Source: Saprospiraceae bacterium (GTDB lineage Bacteria; Bacteroidota; Bacteroidia; Chitinophagales; Saprospiraceae). From it: 64,000 nt of DNA. Positions within the stretch are counted from its first letter, which is position 1. Every line of letters starts with the position of its first letter. The notes under the pieces were generated by a model that worked only from the letters and a program-made list of their open reading frames with translations, was not told the origin of the DNA and did not search any database. The DNA is taken from contig JAJCYH010000023.1 in assembly GCA_029262995.1 (NCBI GenBank), positions 186,001-250,000 on the forward strand, read 5' to 3'. The position numbers and the translations under genes were made by a program. Positions 19,007 to 28,657 of this stretch are shown here, piece after piece.

Positions 19007-19014
19007 TATCTTTG
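19007..19014 (+). promoter_or_regulatory. -7 promoter element (TATCTTTG) for the DUF6580 gene
   Basis: TATCTTTG fits TAnnTTTG exactly, with a weaker TTC at about 18985 near the -33 position. The ATG is 26 nt downstream, giving a leader of about 20 nt. Confidence 0.55.
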
Positions 19015-19040
19015 TGCAAATAAAGAAAAAGTAAAGAATA

Positions 19041-19598
19041 ATGAATTTAAAATTTAAAGTTGCCACACTCTTCATTTGTATAGGAGCTATATTACGTCTG
19101 TTGCCTCACCCTCACAATATGACACCAATTGCAGCAATGGCATTAATGGGAGGATTATACATCGGCAGAAAATATTTAGCCTACATCATTCCGTTCGTAA
19201 CTCTTTTCTTTTCTGATCTCATTTTAAACAATACGATTAATAGAATATTTTTTGAAGGTTCCGAAGGAATTATTCTTTGGGATGACTATATGTTATATAC
19301 ATATATCGCATTTGGACTCACTGTAGTATTAGGAAGTCTACTTAAATCTACTCGAGGGCTTAAATTAATTGTAAGCGGGACCCTTTTGTCAAGTTTACTT
19401 TTCTTTTTGATAACAAACCTTGGCACCTGGATGTCAGGAGTCATTTATCCAAAGGACTTCGCGGGATTGCTAGCATGTTTTGTTGCAGCTATACCATTTT
19501 TTATAAATACACTAATCGGAAATCTTGTATTTATTGGTGTTTTTGTGTTTGGAATCGAATTGGTGAATGCCAAATCGCCTAGCTTCGAAAAAGCATAA
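19041..19598 (+). CDS. DUF6580 family integral membrane protein
   Basis: 185 aa with five to six membrane segments. The N-terminal block LRLLPHPHNMTPIAAMALMGG is the hallmark of DUF6580, a Bacteroidota-rich family annotated as putative transport proteins and resembling ECF transporter S components. A substrate cannot be proposed. Transcribed alone from a good -7 element; it converges on the HD-domain gene with only 12 bp between stops. Confidence 0.8.
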   Translation: MNLKFKVATLFICIGAILRLLPHPHNMTPIAAMALMGGLYIGRKYLAYIIPFVTLFFSDLILNNTINRIFFEGSEGIILWDDYMLYTYIAFGLTVVLGSLLKSTRGLKLIVSGTLLSSLLFFLITNLGTWMSGVIYPKDFAGLLACFVAAIPFFINTLIGNLVFIGVFVFGIELVNAKSPSFEKA

Positions 19599-19610
19599 GT
19601 CAAATTATCT

Positions 19611-21233
19611 TTACTTTTCTGGGTATTCAATTCTTACATGATAGATTGATCGCAATATTGATTTAAACACGTTAACGCATTTTTTCAATTCAATAAAACT
19701 CAGTTCCGAATCCGTTAGCTGGCCTTCATCAATTTTAAAATCCACGATTTTATGTATCATTAGATCAATATCTTGACCAGTAGGTGCCTTCAAACTTTTG
19801 GCAGCAGCCTCTATTGAATCTGCAAGCATTAAGATAGTTTGCTCTTTAGTCGTAGGTTTTGGGCCAGGGTATAAAAACAAAGTTTCATCAAACTCTCTCG
19901 ATGGTTCCTCTTGCAATTGGTTCCTATAAAAATACTCAACCCTGGTTGTCCCATGGTGCGTTTTGATAAAATCAATTAATACTTTAGGTAGCTTGGCCTT
20001 TTTTGCCATCTTTTCACCCTCTATTACATGGTCAATAATGATTTTTGCACTTTCAAAATTTGAAATTTCGTCATGTGGATTATCTCCCATAGAATTTTCA
20101 ATATAGAAAAAAGGGTTTAATGTCTTTCCTATATCATGGTAAAGAGCTGCCGTTTTAACCAACAAGGCGTTAGCGCCGATTTCTTTTGCGGCAGCTTCAG
20201 AAAGGTTAGCCACTTGAAGGCTATGCTGCAAAGTTCCTGGAGTCCTTAACGAAAGGTCTTTCAAAAGTGGCTTGTTCATATCTGCTAATTCCGCAAGCGT
20301 AATATTCGAAGTAAACCCAAAAACCTTTTCCAGCATTGGAATGAATGGGTAGGCCAGCAACAACAACAAAGCATTAATGGATAACCAACCAAAAACACTT
20401 CCCTCTGATGGTATTATGGTTCCTGAATTGATAATAGCCAGGCCCAAGTAAGCCAACAGATAGGTAAGAAGAATAATGAGAATAGCAATAAAGAACTTAT
20501 TCCAAAACCTGGTTTCTGTCATCACCAATACAGTGACTATTCCAGCTAGAATTTGAAGAAATGTAAATTCGTACCCAAGATTGCTAATAAAACTAGCGAT
20601 TAGAACAACTACAATATGAACAACCAATCCCAGTCTACCATTATAAAAATTCAATACGACGATTGGTGTTATACAAAATGGGATTAAATAAGGACTCAAA
20701 CCTTCTTTATTGCTTACAAATGAAACAAGAACACTAAATAGAACTGGCCACATTATTAAAAAAATCACTCCTTGCAATGTCCTGCATGACTCGGGAAAAT
20801 ATTTGAATGCATATAAAATTAACGCGCCTATTATTAAGGTAGTTAGTATAAAATACCCAAGGAAATAAACCAATCTCTGAGGGCTGAACCAAGCATCTTG
20901 ATGGTGTCGGTCTGAAAGATATTGTTCAAGGGTTTGAGAAAGTGCTTGTGTAACGTATTGACCATTTGAAACTATCAATCCGTCTTTTTTGTACAATACT
21001 TTAGATTGTATTACACTATCATTATCTATTCCCTGTCTTATTTCAATTACTGCAGTAAAATCTCTTTCTGAATACAAGTCATCATAGGCCCATTCTGATC
21101 CAATCTGATAAGAATACTGAACATAATTATTCGAAGGAAAAATAGAACAGATAATGCTGATCCCAAGTATGATTACCAAGAGCTTTGGAAGGTCATTCCA
21201 ACTGAAATTATAATTATTTAAATTTTGTTCCAC
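19611..21233 (-). CDS. 7TM-HD family phosphohydrolase (PgpH-like) with shortened extracytoplasmic domain
   Basis: 540 aa. TM1 (about 17-33) is followed by an extracytoplasmic segment of only about 80 residues, then six to seven TMs (about 120-305) and a cytoplasmic HD domain. The HD domain has HSLQVANLSE, the metal-binding ALYHDIGK, and HHGTTRVEYFY. The family (Listeria PgpH) hydrolyses cyclic di-AMP. Usual members are about 680-720 aa because the 7TMR-HDED sensor has about 250-280 residues. Here the start (QIGSEWAYDDLYSERDF) and end (GLIVSNGQYVTQAL) of that domain are kept but the middle is gone. The catalytic part looks intact. Eighteen bp downstream of the cobalamin adenosyltransferase gene. 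Confidence 0.88.
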   Translation of the reverse strand: MEQNLNNYNFSWNDLPKLLVIILGISIICSIFPSNNYVQYSYQIGSEWAYDDLYSERDFTAVIEIRQGIDNDSVIQSKVLYKKDGLIVSNGQYVTQALSQTLEQYLSDRHHQDAWFSPQRLVYFLGYFILTTLIIGALILYAFKYFPESCRTLQGVIFLIMWPVLFSVLVSFVSNKEGLSPYLIPFCITPIVVLNFYNGRLGLVVHIVVVLIASFISNLGYEFTFLQILAGIVTVLVMTETRFWNKFFIAILIILLTYLLAYLGLAIINSGTIIPSEGSVFGWLSINALLLLLAYPFIPMLEKVFGFTSNITLAELADMNKPLLKDLSLRTPGTLQHSLQVANLSEAAAKEIGANALLVKTAALYHDIGKTLNPFFYIENSMGDNPHDEISNFESAKIIIDHVIEGEKMAKKAKLPKVLIDFIKTHHGTTRVEYFYRNQLQEEPSREFDETLFLYPGPKPTTKEQTILMLADSIEAAAKSLKAPTGQDIDLMIHKIVDFKIDEGQLTDSELSFIELKKCVNVFKSILRSIYHVRIEYPEK

Positions 21234-21252
21234 TATTATAATTAAGCATTAA

Positions 21253-21795
21253 TTATTTGGTAACCCATTTTTCTTCATCAATGCCATCCGATTGTCCAAG
21301 GAATCTTGCAAGCACAAAAAAATAATCTGAAAGTCTGTTCAAAAATACGATTATAAAATCTGGGATCTCTTGCTTTCTGCTTAAGCTGACTACTCTTCTT
21401 TCTGCTCTGCGACAAACTGTTCTACAAACATGTGTCGTAGCAATTCTTAAATTGCCTCTAGGAAGAATGAAGCTTTTTAATTCTGGAAGTGCAGCAGTCA
21501 TTTTATCCATTTCAGACTCTAGAGATTCTACAATACTAACTTTAAGTTCAGGAAGAAATTTATCTGCACTACCATCAGATGCCAAATGACTACCAACATC
21601 GAATAAAACATTCTGTAATTTTAATATAAAATTGTTTATTTCATTTTCAGGAATCATACTCAGCAAGACACCAAGCTGACTGTTAAGTTCATCAACAGTG
21701 CCATAGGCCTCAATCTTAATATCGTCTTTGTGGATTTTGGTGCCTCCAAACAATGAAGTCACGCCTTTATCACCAGCTTTAGTATAAACTTTCAT
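21253..21795 (-). CDS. Cob(I)yrinic acid a,c-diamide adenosyltransferase, PduO type
   Basis: 180 aa, typical length. The N-terminal ATP-binding motif TKAGDKGVTSLFGG (4-17), GTVDELNSQLG and the C-terminal RTVCRRAERRVVSLSR identify the PduO-type fold. The enzyme adds the 5'-deoxyadenosyl group of ATP to cob(I)alamin to form the upper ligand of coenzyme B12. It is followed after 18 bp by the HD-domain gene. The 69 bp upstream are too short for a cobalamin riboswitch. Confidence 0.95.
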   Translation of the reverse strand: MKVYTKAGDKGVTSLFGGTKIHKDDIKIEAYGTVDELNSQLGVLLSMIPENEINNFILKLQNVLFDVGSHLASDGSADKFLPELKVSIVESLESEMDKMTAALPELKSFILPRGNLRIATTHVCRTVCRRAERRVVSLSRKQEIPDFIIVFLNRLSDYFFVLARFLGQSDGIDEEKWVTK

Positions 21796-21864
21796 TTTAA
21801 AAATTTATCACAACGAAAGTATATATAATTTGATTAACAAGCAGAATCTAGTACTGAGCATCAA

Positions 21865-22599
21865 TCAGTTTGTTTTATACAAACGCTCAGGATCTGAAGT
21901 AGTAATTATGTTAGTATTGATTTCGTCAGACTCCAATAGTCCATCTCTAAGTCTAATAATCCTGTGTGCATGATTAGCAATTTCTTGCTCGTGAGTAACC
22001 ACAATAATTGTATTCCCAAGATTGTGCAGCTTTTCAAGAATAGCCATTATCTCAATGGATGTCTTAGTATCTAAATTTCCTGTTGGCTCATCGGCCAAAA
22101 TTATACTAGGACTATTAACCAATGCTCTAGCAATAGCAACTCTTTGCCTCTGACCTCCTGAAAGTTCATTAGGCTTATGATCTACTCTATCTCCCAAGCC
22201 GACATTGGTTAATACCTCTCTCGATCTCTTAAGTCGAGCTTGCTTTCCTGTACCTGAATATACTAAAGGTAAGGCAACATTATCTAATGCCGTTAGGCGA
22301 GGTAATAGATTAAACGTTTGAAATACAAATCCAACCTCAGTATTTCTGAAATTGGCCAGTTCAGAATCTGACATATCACTTACGTGTGCATCATTAAAGT
22401 AATAATCTCCTGAAGTAGGTGAATCCAATAAACCAAGAAGATTCATCAAAGTAGATTTACCTGATCCAGATGGTCCCATTAAGGCAACATATTCATTTCT
22501 AGAAATATTCAGGCTAACTCCATTTAATGCGTATACCTTTTCGGTTCCCATTACATATATTTTCTTCAGATTCTCGATCCTGATAATTTCTTTTTTCAT
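21865..22599 (-). CDS. ABC transporter ATP-binding protein, LolD/MacB type
   Basis: 244 aa from the preferred ATG at 22599 ([15 protein letters not shown]); an in-frame ATG at 22629 would add ten residues of unlikely sequence. Walker [10 protein letters not shown]-loop [12 protein letters not shown], signature [15 protein letters not shown] and Walker [13 protein letters not shown] mark the o228/MacB/LolD subfamily. Such ATPases power lipoprotein release or efflux through MacB/FtsX-like permeases. No permease gene is adjacent, so the partner is elsewhere. About 70 bp upstream of the adenosyltransferase gene; co-transcription is possible. Confidence 0.9.
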   Translation of the reverse strand: MKKEIIRIENLKKIYVMGTEKVYALNGVSLNISRNEYVALMGPSGSGKSTLMNLLGLLDSPTSGDYYFNDAHVSDMSDSELANFRNTEVGFVFQTFNLLPRLTALDNVALPLVYSGTGKQARLKRSREVLTNVGLGDRVDHKPNELSGGQRQRVAIARALVNSPSIILADEPTGNLDTKTSIEIMAILEKLHNLGNTIIVVTHEQEIANHAHRIIRLRDGLLESDEINTNIITTSDPERLYKTN

Positions 22600-22886
22600 A
22601 TCACTATTTTTCAAAATTTTGAAAAGCATTCTTGTTTAATCTACAATTTTTAATTCTTTGGTACCTAAATTTCGTCAACAAACTGGCTTGTTATAAATTA
22701 AATATTCAAAATAAAATGCTATCTCCTTAAACTACATTTAATAATCTTCGTCAGTAAATTAGACACAATAATTGAAATTATATTATTATCTGCATTCAAG
22801 AGATTATTTTAGATGTTCCCTTATTGATCTCCGTCGAAATGACTATTTTGGTCAATCAAAATCTCTTATAGAAAACCAACAATAGA

Positions 22887-23525
22887 ATGAAGGACTCAGA
22901 TTCGAAAATAAAACACATCGCTGTTTCGGGTAATATTGGAGCTGGCAAAACTACACTCTCAGAAATGTTAGGTGCTCATTACGGCTGGGAAGTACATTAT
23001 GAAGATACCAATACAAATCCATATCTAAGTGATTTTTATGAAGACATGCATCGATGGTCTTTCAATCTACAAATATATTTTTTAAACAGCAGATACAAGC
23101 AAATCCTGGACATTAGAAATGGAGATAAAGTTGTAATTCAAGACAGAACGATTTATGAAGATGCTTCCATTTTTGCACCCAATTTGCATGAGATGGGCTT
23201 GATGTCAAAAAGAGACATGGAAAATTATTGGACATTATTCGAATTAATGACTTCTCAAGTGGAACCACCGGACCTATTAATCTTTTTAAAGGCAAGCATT
23301 CCAAAACTTGTTGAACATATCCAAAAGAGAGGAAGGGAATATGAAGGAAGCATAAGCCTGGATTACCTTAAAAGGCTTAATGAAAAGTATGAAAATTGGA
23401 TAGCCGGTTATGATATAGGCAAATTATTAATTATAGATGCTGATCAGACAGATTTCAAAAGCAATAAAGAAGACTTTGGAAATATCCTTGAAAAAATTGA
23501 TTCTAAACTTTTTGGGCTTTTTTGA
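22887..23525 (+). CDS. Deoxynucleoside kinase
   Basis: 212 aa. P-loop GNIGAGKT (15-22), substrate-binding MHRWSFNLQIYFL and QDRTIYEDASIFA, and a C-terminal lid with RGREYEG identify the dNK/dGK family. It phosphorylates deoxyadenosine, deoxyguanosine or deoxycytidine for dNTP salvage in the cytoplasm. The next gene, the YggS homologue, begins within or 17 bp after the end of this one, so they form a two-gene operon. The 258 bp upstream contain no other feature I recognise. Confidence 0.93.
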   Translation: MKDSDSKIKHIAVSGNIGAGKTTLSEMLGAHYGWEVHYEDTNTNPYLSDFYEDMHRWSFNLQIYFLNSRYKQILDIRNGDKVVIQDRTIYEDASIFAPNLHEMGLMSKRDMENYWTLFELMTSQVEPPDLLIFLKASIPKLVEHIQKRGREYEGSISLDYLKRLNEKYENWIAGYDIGKLLIIDADQTDFKSNKEDFGNILEKIDSKLFGLF

Positions 23526-23542
23526 GTTTACCGAAAAAACAT

Positions 23543-24193
23543 ATGTCTAAGTATCAAGAATTAATAGAGCTCCTGGCTCAAAAGAACGCTAAGCTTATAG
23601 CTGTTTCAAAATCAAAACCTAATACTGTTATCTTAAGCTTATATCATCAAGGACAAAGGGATTTTGGAGAAAACAGAGTGCAGGAAATACTTGAAAAACA
23701 ATCTACATTACCTAAAGATATCAAATGGCATTTCATAGGACATCTCCAAAGAAACAAAGTAAAGTACATTGTAGACTTTGTTCATCTCATACAATCAGTT
23801 GACAATTTAAAACTAGCAAAGACGATTAACAAAGAAGCTGTTAAAAGCAACAGAAAAATTGATGTTTTATTACAAATTAAAATTGCTCAGGAAGACAGCA
23901 AATATGGTTATGATGCCAATGACTTAATAAAGCAAATTGAAGCATTAAAAGAATTAAGCAATATTGAAATTTGTGGAGTTATGGGTATGGGAACTTTTAC
24001 TGATGACTCAAAAGTAACCAGAAATGAATTTAGCAAATTAAAAGAGATCTTTAAATTATTAAAAGATCAACATTTCAATCATACAAAATCCTTTAAAGAA
24101 ATATCAATGGGAATGTCCGGTGATTATACCATTGCTTTGGAGCAAGGTTCAACAATGGTTAGAATCGGTTCATTGCTTTTTGGAAGCAGATAA
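23543..24193 (+). CDS. YggS/PLPBP family pyridoxal phosphate-homeostasis protein
   Basis: 216 aa from the ATG at 23543 (MSKYQELIELL); a TTG at 23522 that overlaps the previous stop is less likely. Motifs are IAVSKSKP with the PLP lysine, DFGENRVQE, WHFIGHLQRNKVK, GVMGMGTF, and the phosphate-binding SMGMSGDY with MVRIGSLLFG at the end. It is the single TIM-barrel, alanine-racemase-like PLP carrier that balances B6 vitamers and keto acids. Downstream of the deoxynucleoside kinase, convergent with the VCBS protein at 10 bp. Confidence 0.95.
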   Translation: MSKYQELIELLAQKNAKLIAVSKSKPNTVILSLYHQGQRDFGENRVQEILEKQSTLPKDIKWHFIGHLQRNKVKYIVDFVHLIQSVDNLKLAKTINKEAVKSNRKIDVLLQIKIAQEDSKYGYDANDLIKQIEALKELSNIEICGVMGMGTFTDDSKVTRNEFSKLKEIFKLLKDQHFNHTKSFKEISMGMSGDYTIALEQGSTMVRIGSLLFGSR

Positions 24194-24203
24194 AGGCTTT
24201 CAC

Positions 24204-26492
24204 CTATCTCATTAATATAATCTTTTTCAAAGTCCTTTCTTTATCTTGACCTGTAATTTCTAACAGATATATACCTGATTCAAAAGCAGATAAGTCAATT
24301 TCCTTATTTTCAAAAACTTCATACAACACTACCCCACTTAGATCAATTAGTCTTAGTCTTTTTATATCAGCATTCACACTTGAAATCTTTATTAAACCGT
24401 CGCTAGGATTTGGGAATACCTTATAAAATTGCTCCCTTAGTTCTACAACATCAGAACTAAAGTCGGTTAACAACTTAGTTGTAAATAAGCCAATTCCTCC
24501 CCTACTATTGCCTATAAGCATTTCAAATATTCCATCATTGTTTAAGTCATTTAAAACTGGAGCTGAATAAAACCCTTCAACCAGCCCACCAAATCTATCA
24601 TCAATTAGTATTGCTTCGACTGAAGGATCTGCTGATGGTATTTCGTAAAAGGATATTCTCCCTGAAATAGATCCTACCAAAGCATAAGTTTTATCAGCTA
24701 AAGAATAAAAATTTGGACTGGCTCCACCCTTTGCACTAGAAGATTCGGAAAAACTCACCAATATTTTAGCCAAGGCTGGATTATTAGGTAAATTATTAAC
24801 GTCAGGATCAAACATTGGATCACTTGATGTTCCTTGATTTTGATAATAGTTCAAATTCCCCTTTACAAATTCGTTGGTTACTGGATCTGTATAACCATTG
24901 GTATTCCTTTCTCCAATAATTAAATCCAAAAGGCCATCTTTGTTAAAGTCAAATAATTGGGGTCTTATTCTTTGTCCAGAGGATATTCCCATCCAGTTAT
25001 AAATTGGTTGAGCAAACTCAAAAGTGTTTCCTGGTCCAGCGATATTCTCAAAATAATAAAGCTTTCCACTTTCATCACCAATAAGCATGTCCAAATCATT
25101 GTCGGAATCAAGATCTCCAAAACATGGTGCCGGATTTGATGATGTACTCGCAAAATCAGAAAATTTCAAATAGTCTTCGTCAACCAATTTGAATTTTGGA
25201 TCAGAAGAGCTTCCAATATTTTCCAAAAGCACAAGTTGCATTACAGTTTCTATGCCATCAAAAGGTCCCCCCGCACCAATAATAATATCCATCAATCCAT
25301 CAGAATTATAATCCACAACAGATGGAACAGAGTAACTTCCAAAATCCAAGGTTTCTTCAGCTAAGTAATCTTTTTGCATAAATGCAAAAGGTTCATCTGC
25401 ATCGCCAGTATTTTTGTAATACCAAATATTATCCACATTACGAATGGAGCCTTGCCCGTTAGGCGAAACCAAAATATCCTGAAGACCATCGTTATCAACA
25501 TCTACTTTAAATGCAGACAAGAAAATAGGCATATCAACAGAAGTATCATAGGAAGGAAATGCATTGTCCTTTTTAGTCATAAAGGCCATAGTTTGTGTTC
25601 CTCCATTCTCAAGAAATACCAATCCATTATACGTTAAATCACCTATCAACAAATCATAATCATTGTCTAAATCGGGGTCAAATGCCAAAAGAGAAGAACC
25701 AGAATGTGCACCGCTAGATTTATCGAATTCAGAATCTTCTTCCTTAAAAGAATTTGCGCAAAGCAGAGGATCAGAACTTAAACTTATACTCTGTGACAAT
25801 CCACTTTCAAGAAATTTACCAAAGCAATAATCTTCAATCATAAAATCCATAGTATCTGAAGGAAGTGCTTTTTCAACTTGACTATTTTTGCAGAAATATA
25901 CATAGCTACCCGCTTCATCAAAAGTCAATATATCCAAGTCCCCATCAGAGTCGACATCAACAATGGCTGGTATATCTGTCGAAGCATTATAAACCTGCCC
26001 TGCGGGAAAATTATTCCAAAGAATTTCTAAATCACCCTGTGGTCTCCCCATCCTTCTTAAAGTATAACTCAAACCATCATTCGTTGATTGCGCCTGAAAA
26101 AGTACGACCCCAGCTGCACCAAATGGAGCTGCAGACGAAAATATGTCCAGCAATCCATCACCATTAAAATCTATTATTGTACTAAATCCTGCCAAAGATT
26201 TAGGAAAGTCAATATTGAACTCTTTAGTGAAACGATATGGATAAAGGCTATTGTTGTTTTCTCTCAAAAATACGGAAGAAACTGATCCATTTCGATCAAA
26301 AACATAAATATCTAAAAGACCATCATTATTGATGTCAGTTTCGGTAAATTGAGGAGAATCAAACCCTCCAGTAAAAGGAAATGACAATATCTTACCATCT
26401 TTACTAACTTGACACTCGAACGTATCAAAATATTGACTATAGCTAATGATAGGAAAAAATAGGAGCAATAGAAAAAAGAAACTAACTTTCAT
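24204..26492 (-). CDS. Secreted FG-GAP/VCBS-repeat protein with type-A T9SS sorting domain
   Basis: 762 aa from the ATG at 26492, which gives the signal peptide MKVSFFFLLLLFFPIISYSQ; an upstream ATG at 26537 is in frame but worse. At least eight FG-GAP/VCBS repeats follow, seen as D-x-N-x-DG-x-x-D calcium loops (for example DINNDGLLD, DFNGDGLLD, DVDSDGDLD, DLNNDGIFE), forming an integrin-like propeller. The C-terminus (about 690-762) has NPSDG, an LRLIDLSG strand, SGIYLLEI and KKIILMR, the type-A T9SS sorting signal, so the protein is exported and attached or released at the surface. Ligand unknown. Confidence 0.92.
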   Translation of the reverse strand: MKVSFFFLLLLFFPIISYSQYFDTFECQVSKDGKILSFPFTGGFDSPQFTETDINNDGLLDIYVFDRNGSVSSVFLRENNNSLYPYRFTKEFNIDFPKSLAGFSTIIDFNGDGLLDIFSSAAPFGAAGVVLFQAQSTNDGLSYTLRRMGRPQGDLEILWNNFPAGQVYNASTDIPAIVDVDSDGDLDILTFDEAGSYVYFCKNSQVEKALPSDTMDFMIEDYCFGKFLESGLSQSISLSSDPLLCANSFKEEDSEFDKSSGAHSGSSLLAFDPDLDNDYDLLIGDLTYNGLVFLENGGTQTMAFMTKKDNAFPSYDTSVDMPIFLSAFKVDVDNDGLQDILVSPNGQGSIRNVDNIWYYKNTGDADEPFAFMQKDYLAEETLDFGSYSVPSVVDYNSDGLMDIIIGAGGPFDGIETVMQLVLLENIGSSSDPKFKLVDEDYLKFSDFASTSSNPAPCFGDLDSDNDLDMLIGDESGKLYYFENIAGPGNTFEFAQPIYNWMGISSGQRIRPQLFDFNKDGLLDLIIGERNTNGYTDPVTNEFVKGNLNYYQNQGTSSDPMFDPDVNNLPNNPALAKILVSFSESSSAKGGASPNFYSLADKTYALVGSISGRISFYEIPSADPSVEAILIDDRFGGLVEGFYSAPVLNDLNNDGIFEMLIGNSRGGIGLFTTKLLTDFSSDVVELREQFYKVFPNPSDGLIKISSVNADIKRLRLIDLSGVVLYEVFENKEIDLSAFESGIYLLEITGQDKERTLKKIILMR

Positions 26493-26655
26493 AATAATGA
26501 TTATGGATACCAAGTTATTTGAATTTTGACTCTTCATTATACTTTTTAACTGATGTGAGCGACAAAGTGTATTTTTTTTTATTATTAACTAAACTTTAAG
26601 TTGAGTTTAATTCGTTTATAAAAATAGCTAATTACATATATACTATATTTGTAAT

Positions 26656-28074
26656 ATGAAATCTTATTTAAAAACAATCGTAATTTCTTCAATCACATGC
26701 CTTACTGTTGTGATGATCTACCATACTTGGCACAAAGATCAGATTATCAGAATGGAGAATAATTATGCCAAATTGGTTTCAGAGAATTCTCAAGATGACT
26801 TTATTACTAGATTAGATGCAATTAATACTATCGAATCACAAAGTTTTATTGAAGCTGCAAGTTATGCAAGAAATGCTGTTGTGGCTATAAAAGCTGTACA
26901 AGTTAAAGGGAACAGCTGGAAAAAAGATAGCTATTCTAGATCAAATGGATCAGGGGTCATTATTGACGCTTCAGGTTTCATAGTAACCAATTATCATGTC
27001 ATTGAAGATGCTGATGTTATTGTTTGCACTTCTGAAGACAAAAGAGAGTTTGACGCTAAGTTGATTGGTTTTGACAGATCTACGGATATTGCGGTTTTAA
27101 AAATAGAAGCAAGCGGCTTAGATTATTTGCAATTTGGCGACAGCAGTGACCTTGAAGTCGGTGAGTGGGTTTTGGCCGTTGGTAATCCATTCAAACTACA
27201 ATCCTCGGTGACAGCAGGCATCGTAAGTGCCAAGGCAAGAAACATTGACATCTTCAACAGACAAGGCATTGAATCATTCATACAGACTGATGCTGCAATT
27301 AATGCGGGTAACAGTGGTGGAGCACTTATCAACACCAAAGGTTACCTCGTAGGTATCAATACTGCAATTCTTACCTACAGTGGGAAATATGAGGGATTTT
27401 CCTTTGCAATACCTAGCAGCATAGTCAAGAAGGTAGTAGAAGATATAAGGTCCTATGGTGCGGTGCAAAGAGCTTGGCTTGGATTGAGTGTCAGAGAGGT
27501 AAGTTATGATTTATCCAAGTCTTTATCCTTGGATTTTGTTGGTGGTGCTATGGTTGATATTGTTGAAAAAGATGGCGCCGCAGCAATGGCTGGATTACAC
27601 TCAGAAGATGTAATTGTAAAAATAGATGAAAGAAAAACGCTTTCTGTTCCTGAGTTCCTTGAAACAATCAGCAGATATAGTCCTGGCGATAAAGTTATCG
27701 TTGAATTTTATCGCAATGGTCAGTTAAAAACATGTTCCGCTGTTCTGAAAAATCAAATAAACACGACGGACTTCATTGCTGTCAGAAAGGACAAAGTTCT
27801 AACCGACTTGGGTTTTGAACTCCGAGATTTAGATTCAGGTGAAAAAATGAGATTAAAAACAAATGGTGCTTTGGTGGTTTCGGTTATTAGAGATACAAAA
27901 ATAAGTGCAACTAACATGGATCCAAGCTATATTATCACTTCCATAAACAACAAGCAAGTAAACAACGTTGATCAATTGGTTAAGTATCTTGACAATGCCA
28001 AAGGACGTGTTGAATTAAAAGGTTTTTATGAAAATTGGCCAGGAGATTATCCATACATCTTTGAAGTTAATTAA
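26656..28074 (+). CDS. DegP/HtrA-type serine protease with PDZ domains
   Basis: 472 aa. An N-terminal hydrophobic segment (about 5-24) exports or anchors it. The trypsin-like domain has His114 (TNYHVIE), Asp144 (STDIAVLK) and Ser220 (NAGNSGGAL). PDZ1 spans roughly 280-370 (LGLSVREVS to VIVEFYRNG), and a second, divergent PDZ lies at about 390-465. It degrades or refolds damaged envelope proteins. A TATATTTG element at 26644-26651 ends only 4 nt before the ATG but lacks a good -33 partner, so a leaderless mRNA is possible but unproven. Confidence 0.94.
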   Translation: MKSYLKTIVISSITCLTVVMIYHTWHKDQIIRMENNYAKLVSENSQDDFITRLDAINTIESQSFIEAASYARNAVVAIKAVQVKGNSWKKDSYSRSNGSGVIIDASGFIVTNYHVIEDADVIVCTSEDKREFDAKLIGFDRSTDIAVLKIEASGLDYLQFGDSSDLEVGEWVLAVGNPFKLQSSVTAGIVSAKARNIDIFNRQGIESFIQTDAAINAGNSGGALINTKGYLVGINTAILTYSGKYEGFSFAIPSSIVKKVVEDIRSYGAVQRAWLGLSVREVSYDLSKSLSLDFVGGAMVDIVEKDGAAAMAGLHSEDVIVKIDERKTLSVPEFLETISRYSPGDKVIVEFYRNGQLKTCSAVLKNQINTTDFIAVRKDKVLTDLGFELRDLDSGEKMRLKTNGALVVSVIRDTKISATNMDPSYIITSINNKQVNNVDQLVKYLDNAKGRVELKGFYENWPGDYPYIFEVN

Positions 28075-28217
28075 ATAAAAAATCTTAGAGATTCTTAGAA
28101 TATGAAAACTTGTAGATGCACTAATTTGTTTCAATAATTAATTGATTCTAAACGACAATAAAAATATAAAAATGGCTTATCAGAATCGATGGGTCATTTT
28201 TAATTAAACCCAATACA

Positions 28218-28646
28218 ATGAAAACACAAATTTCACTTAACCGTATTAATGATGCTGTCAATTTTAAAGCTACCAACTCAAAGGGACAATCTATGCTTAT
28301 GGATGGGTCTGCTAGTTTGGGTGGCATTAACAACGGGGTAAGTCCCATGGAAGCATTGCTTATGGCTCTAGCTGGTTGTAGTGCTATTGATGTCGTTATG
28401 ATTTTGAACAAAATGAAGCAGAAGATAGACGACCTAAAGATAGATGTAACCGCCGATGTAAAAAAAGTAGATGACTATAAGGAATATAGCCATATCCACA
28501 TGCGGTTTCATTTAAAGGGTGAAATAAAAGAGGCAAAGCTTCAAAAAGCTATAGAAATGTCAATTGAAAAATATTGTTCGGTGGCAAAAACCTTAGAAAA
28601 GACATCTGAAATAAGTTTTGAATATACCTTAAACAATGAAAACTAA
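28218..28646 (+). CDS. OsmC/Ohr family peroxiredoxin-like protein
   Basis: 142 aa, full family length. GGINNGVSPMEALLMALAGCSAIDVV contains the first conserved cysteine; the second lies in SIEKYCSVAKTL. The order matches the YhfA/OsmC-type thiol protein that reduces organic hydroperoxides or handles electrophiles. It starts the accessory segment and is followed after 11 bp by the interrupted DinB gene, so both could be co-transcribed. Confidence 0.92.
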   Translation: MKTQISLNRINDAVNFKATNSKGQSMLMDGSASLGGINNGVSPMEALLMALAGCSAIDVVMILNKMKQKIDDLKIDVTADVKKVDDYKEYSHIHMRFHLKGEIKEAKLQKAIEMSIEKYCSVAKTLEKTSEISFEYTLNNEN

Positions 28647-28657
28647 AGCTTATCGTA

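Noticed and set aside
21796-21864. Cobalamin riboswitch before the adenosyltransferase gene
   Set aside because: Only 69 bp lie between the genes and no B12-box-like sequence is present.
22569-22629. Longer N-terminus of the ABC ATPase (start at 22629)
   Set aside because: [10 protein letters not shown] has no family match; [15 protein letters not shown] at 22599 is the normal beginning.
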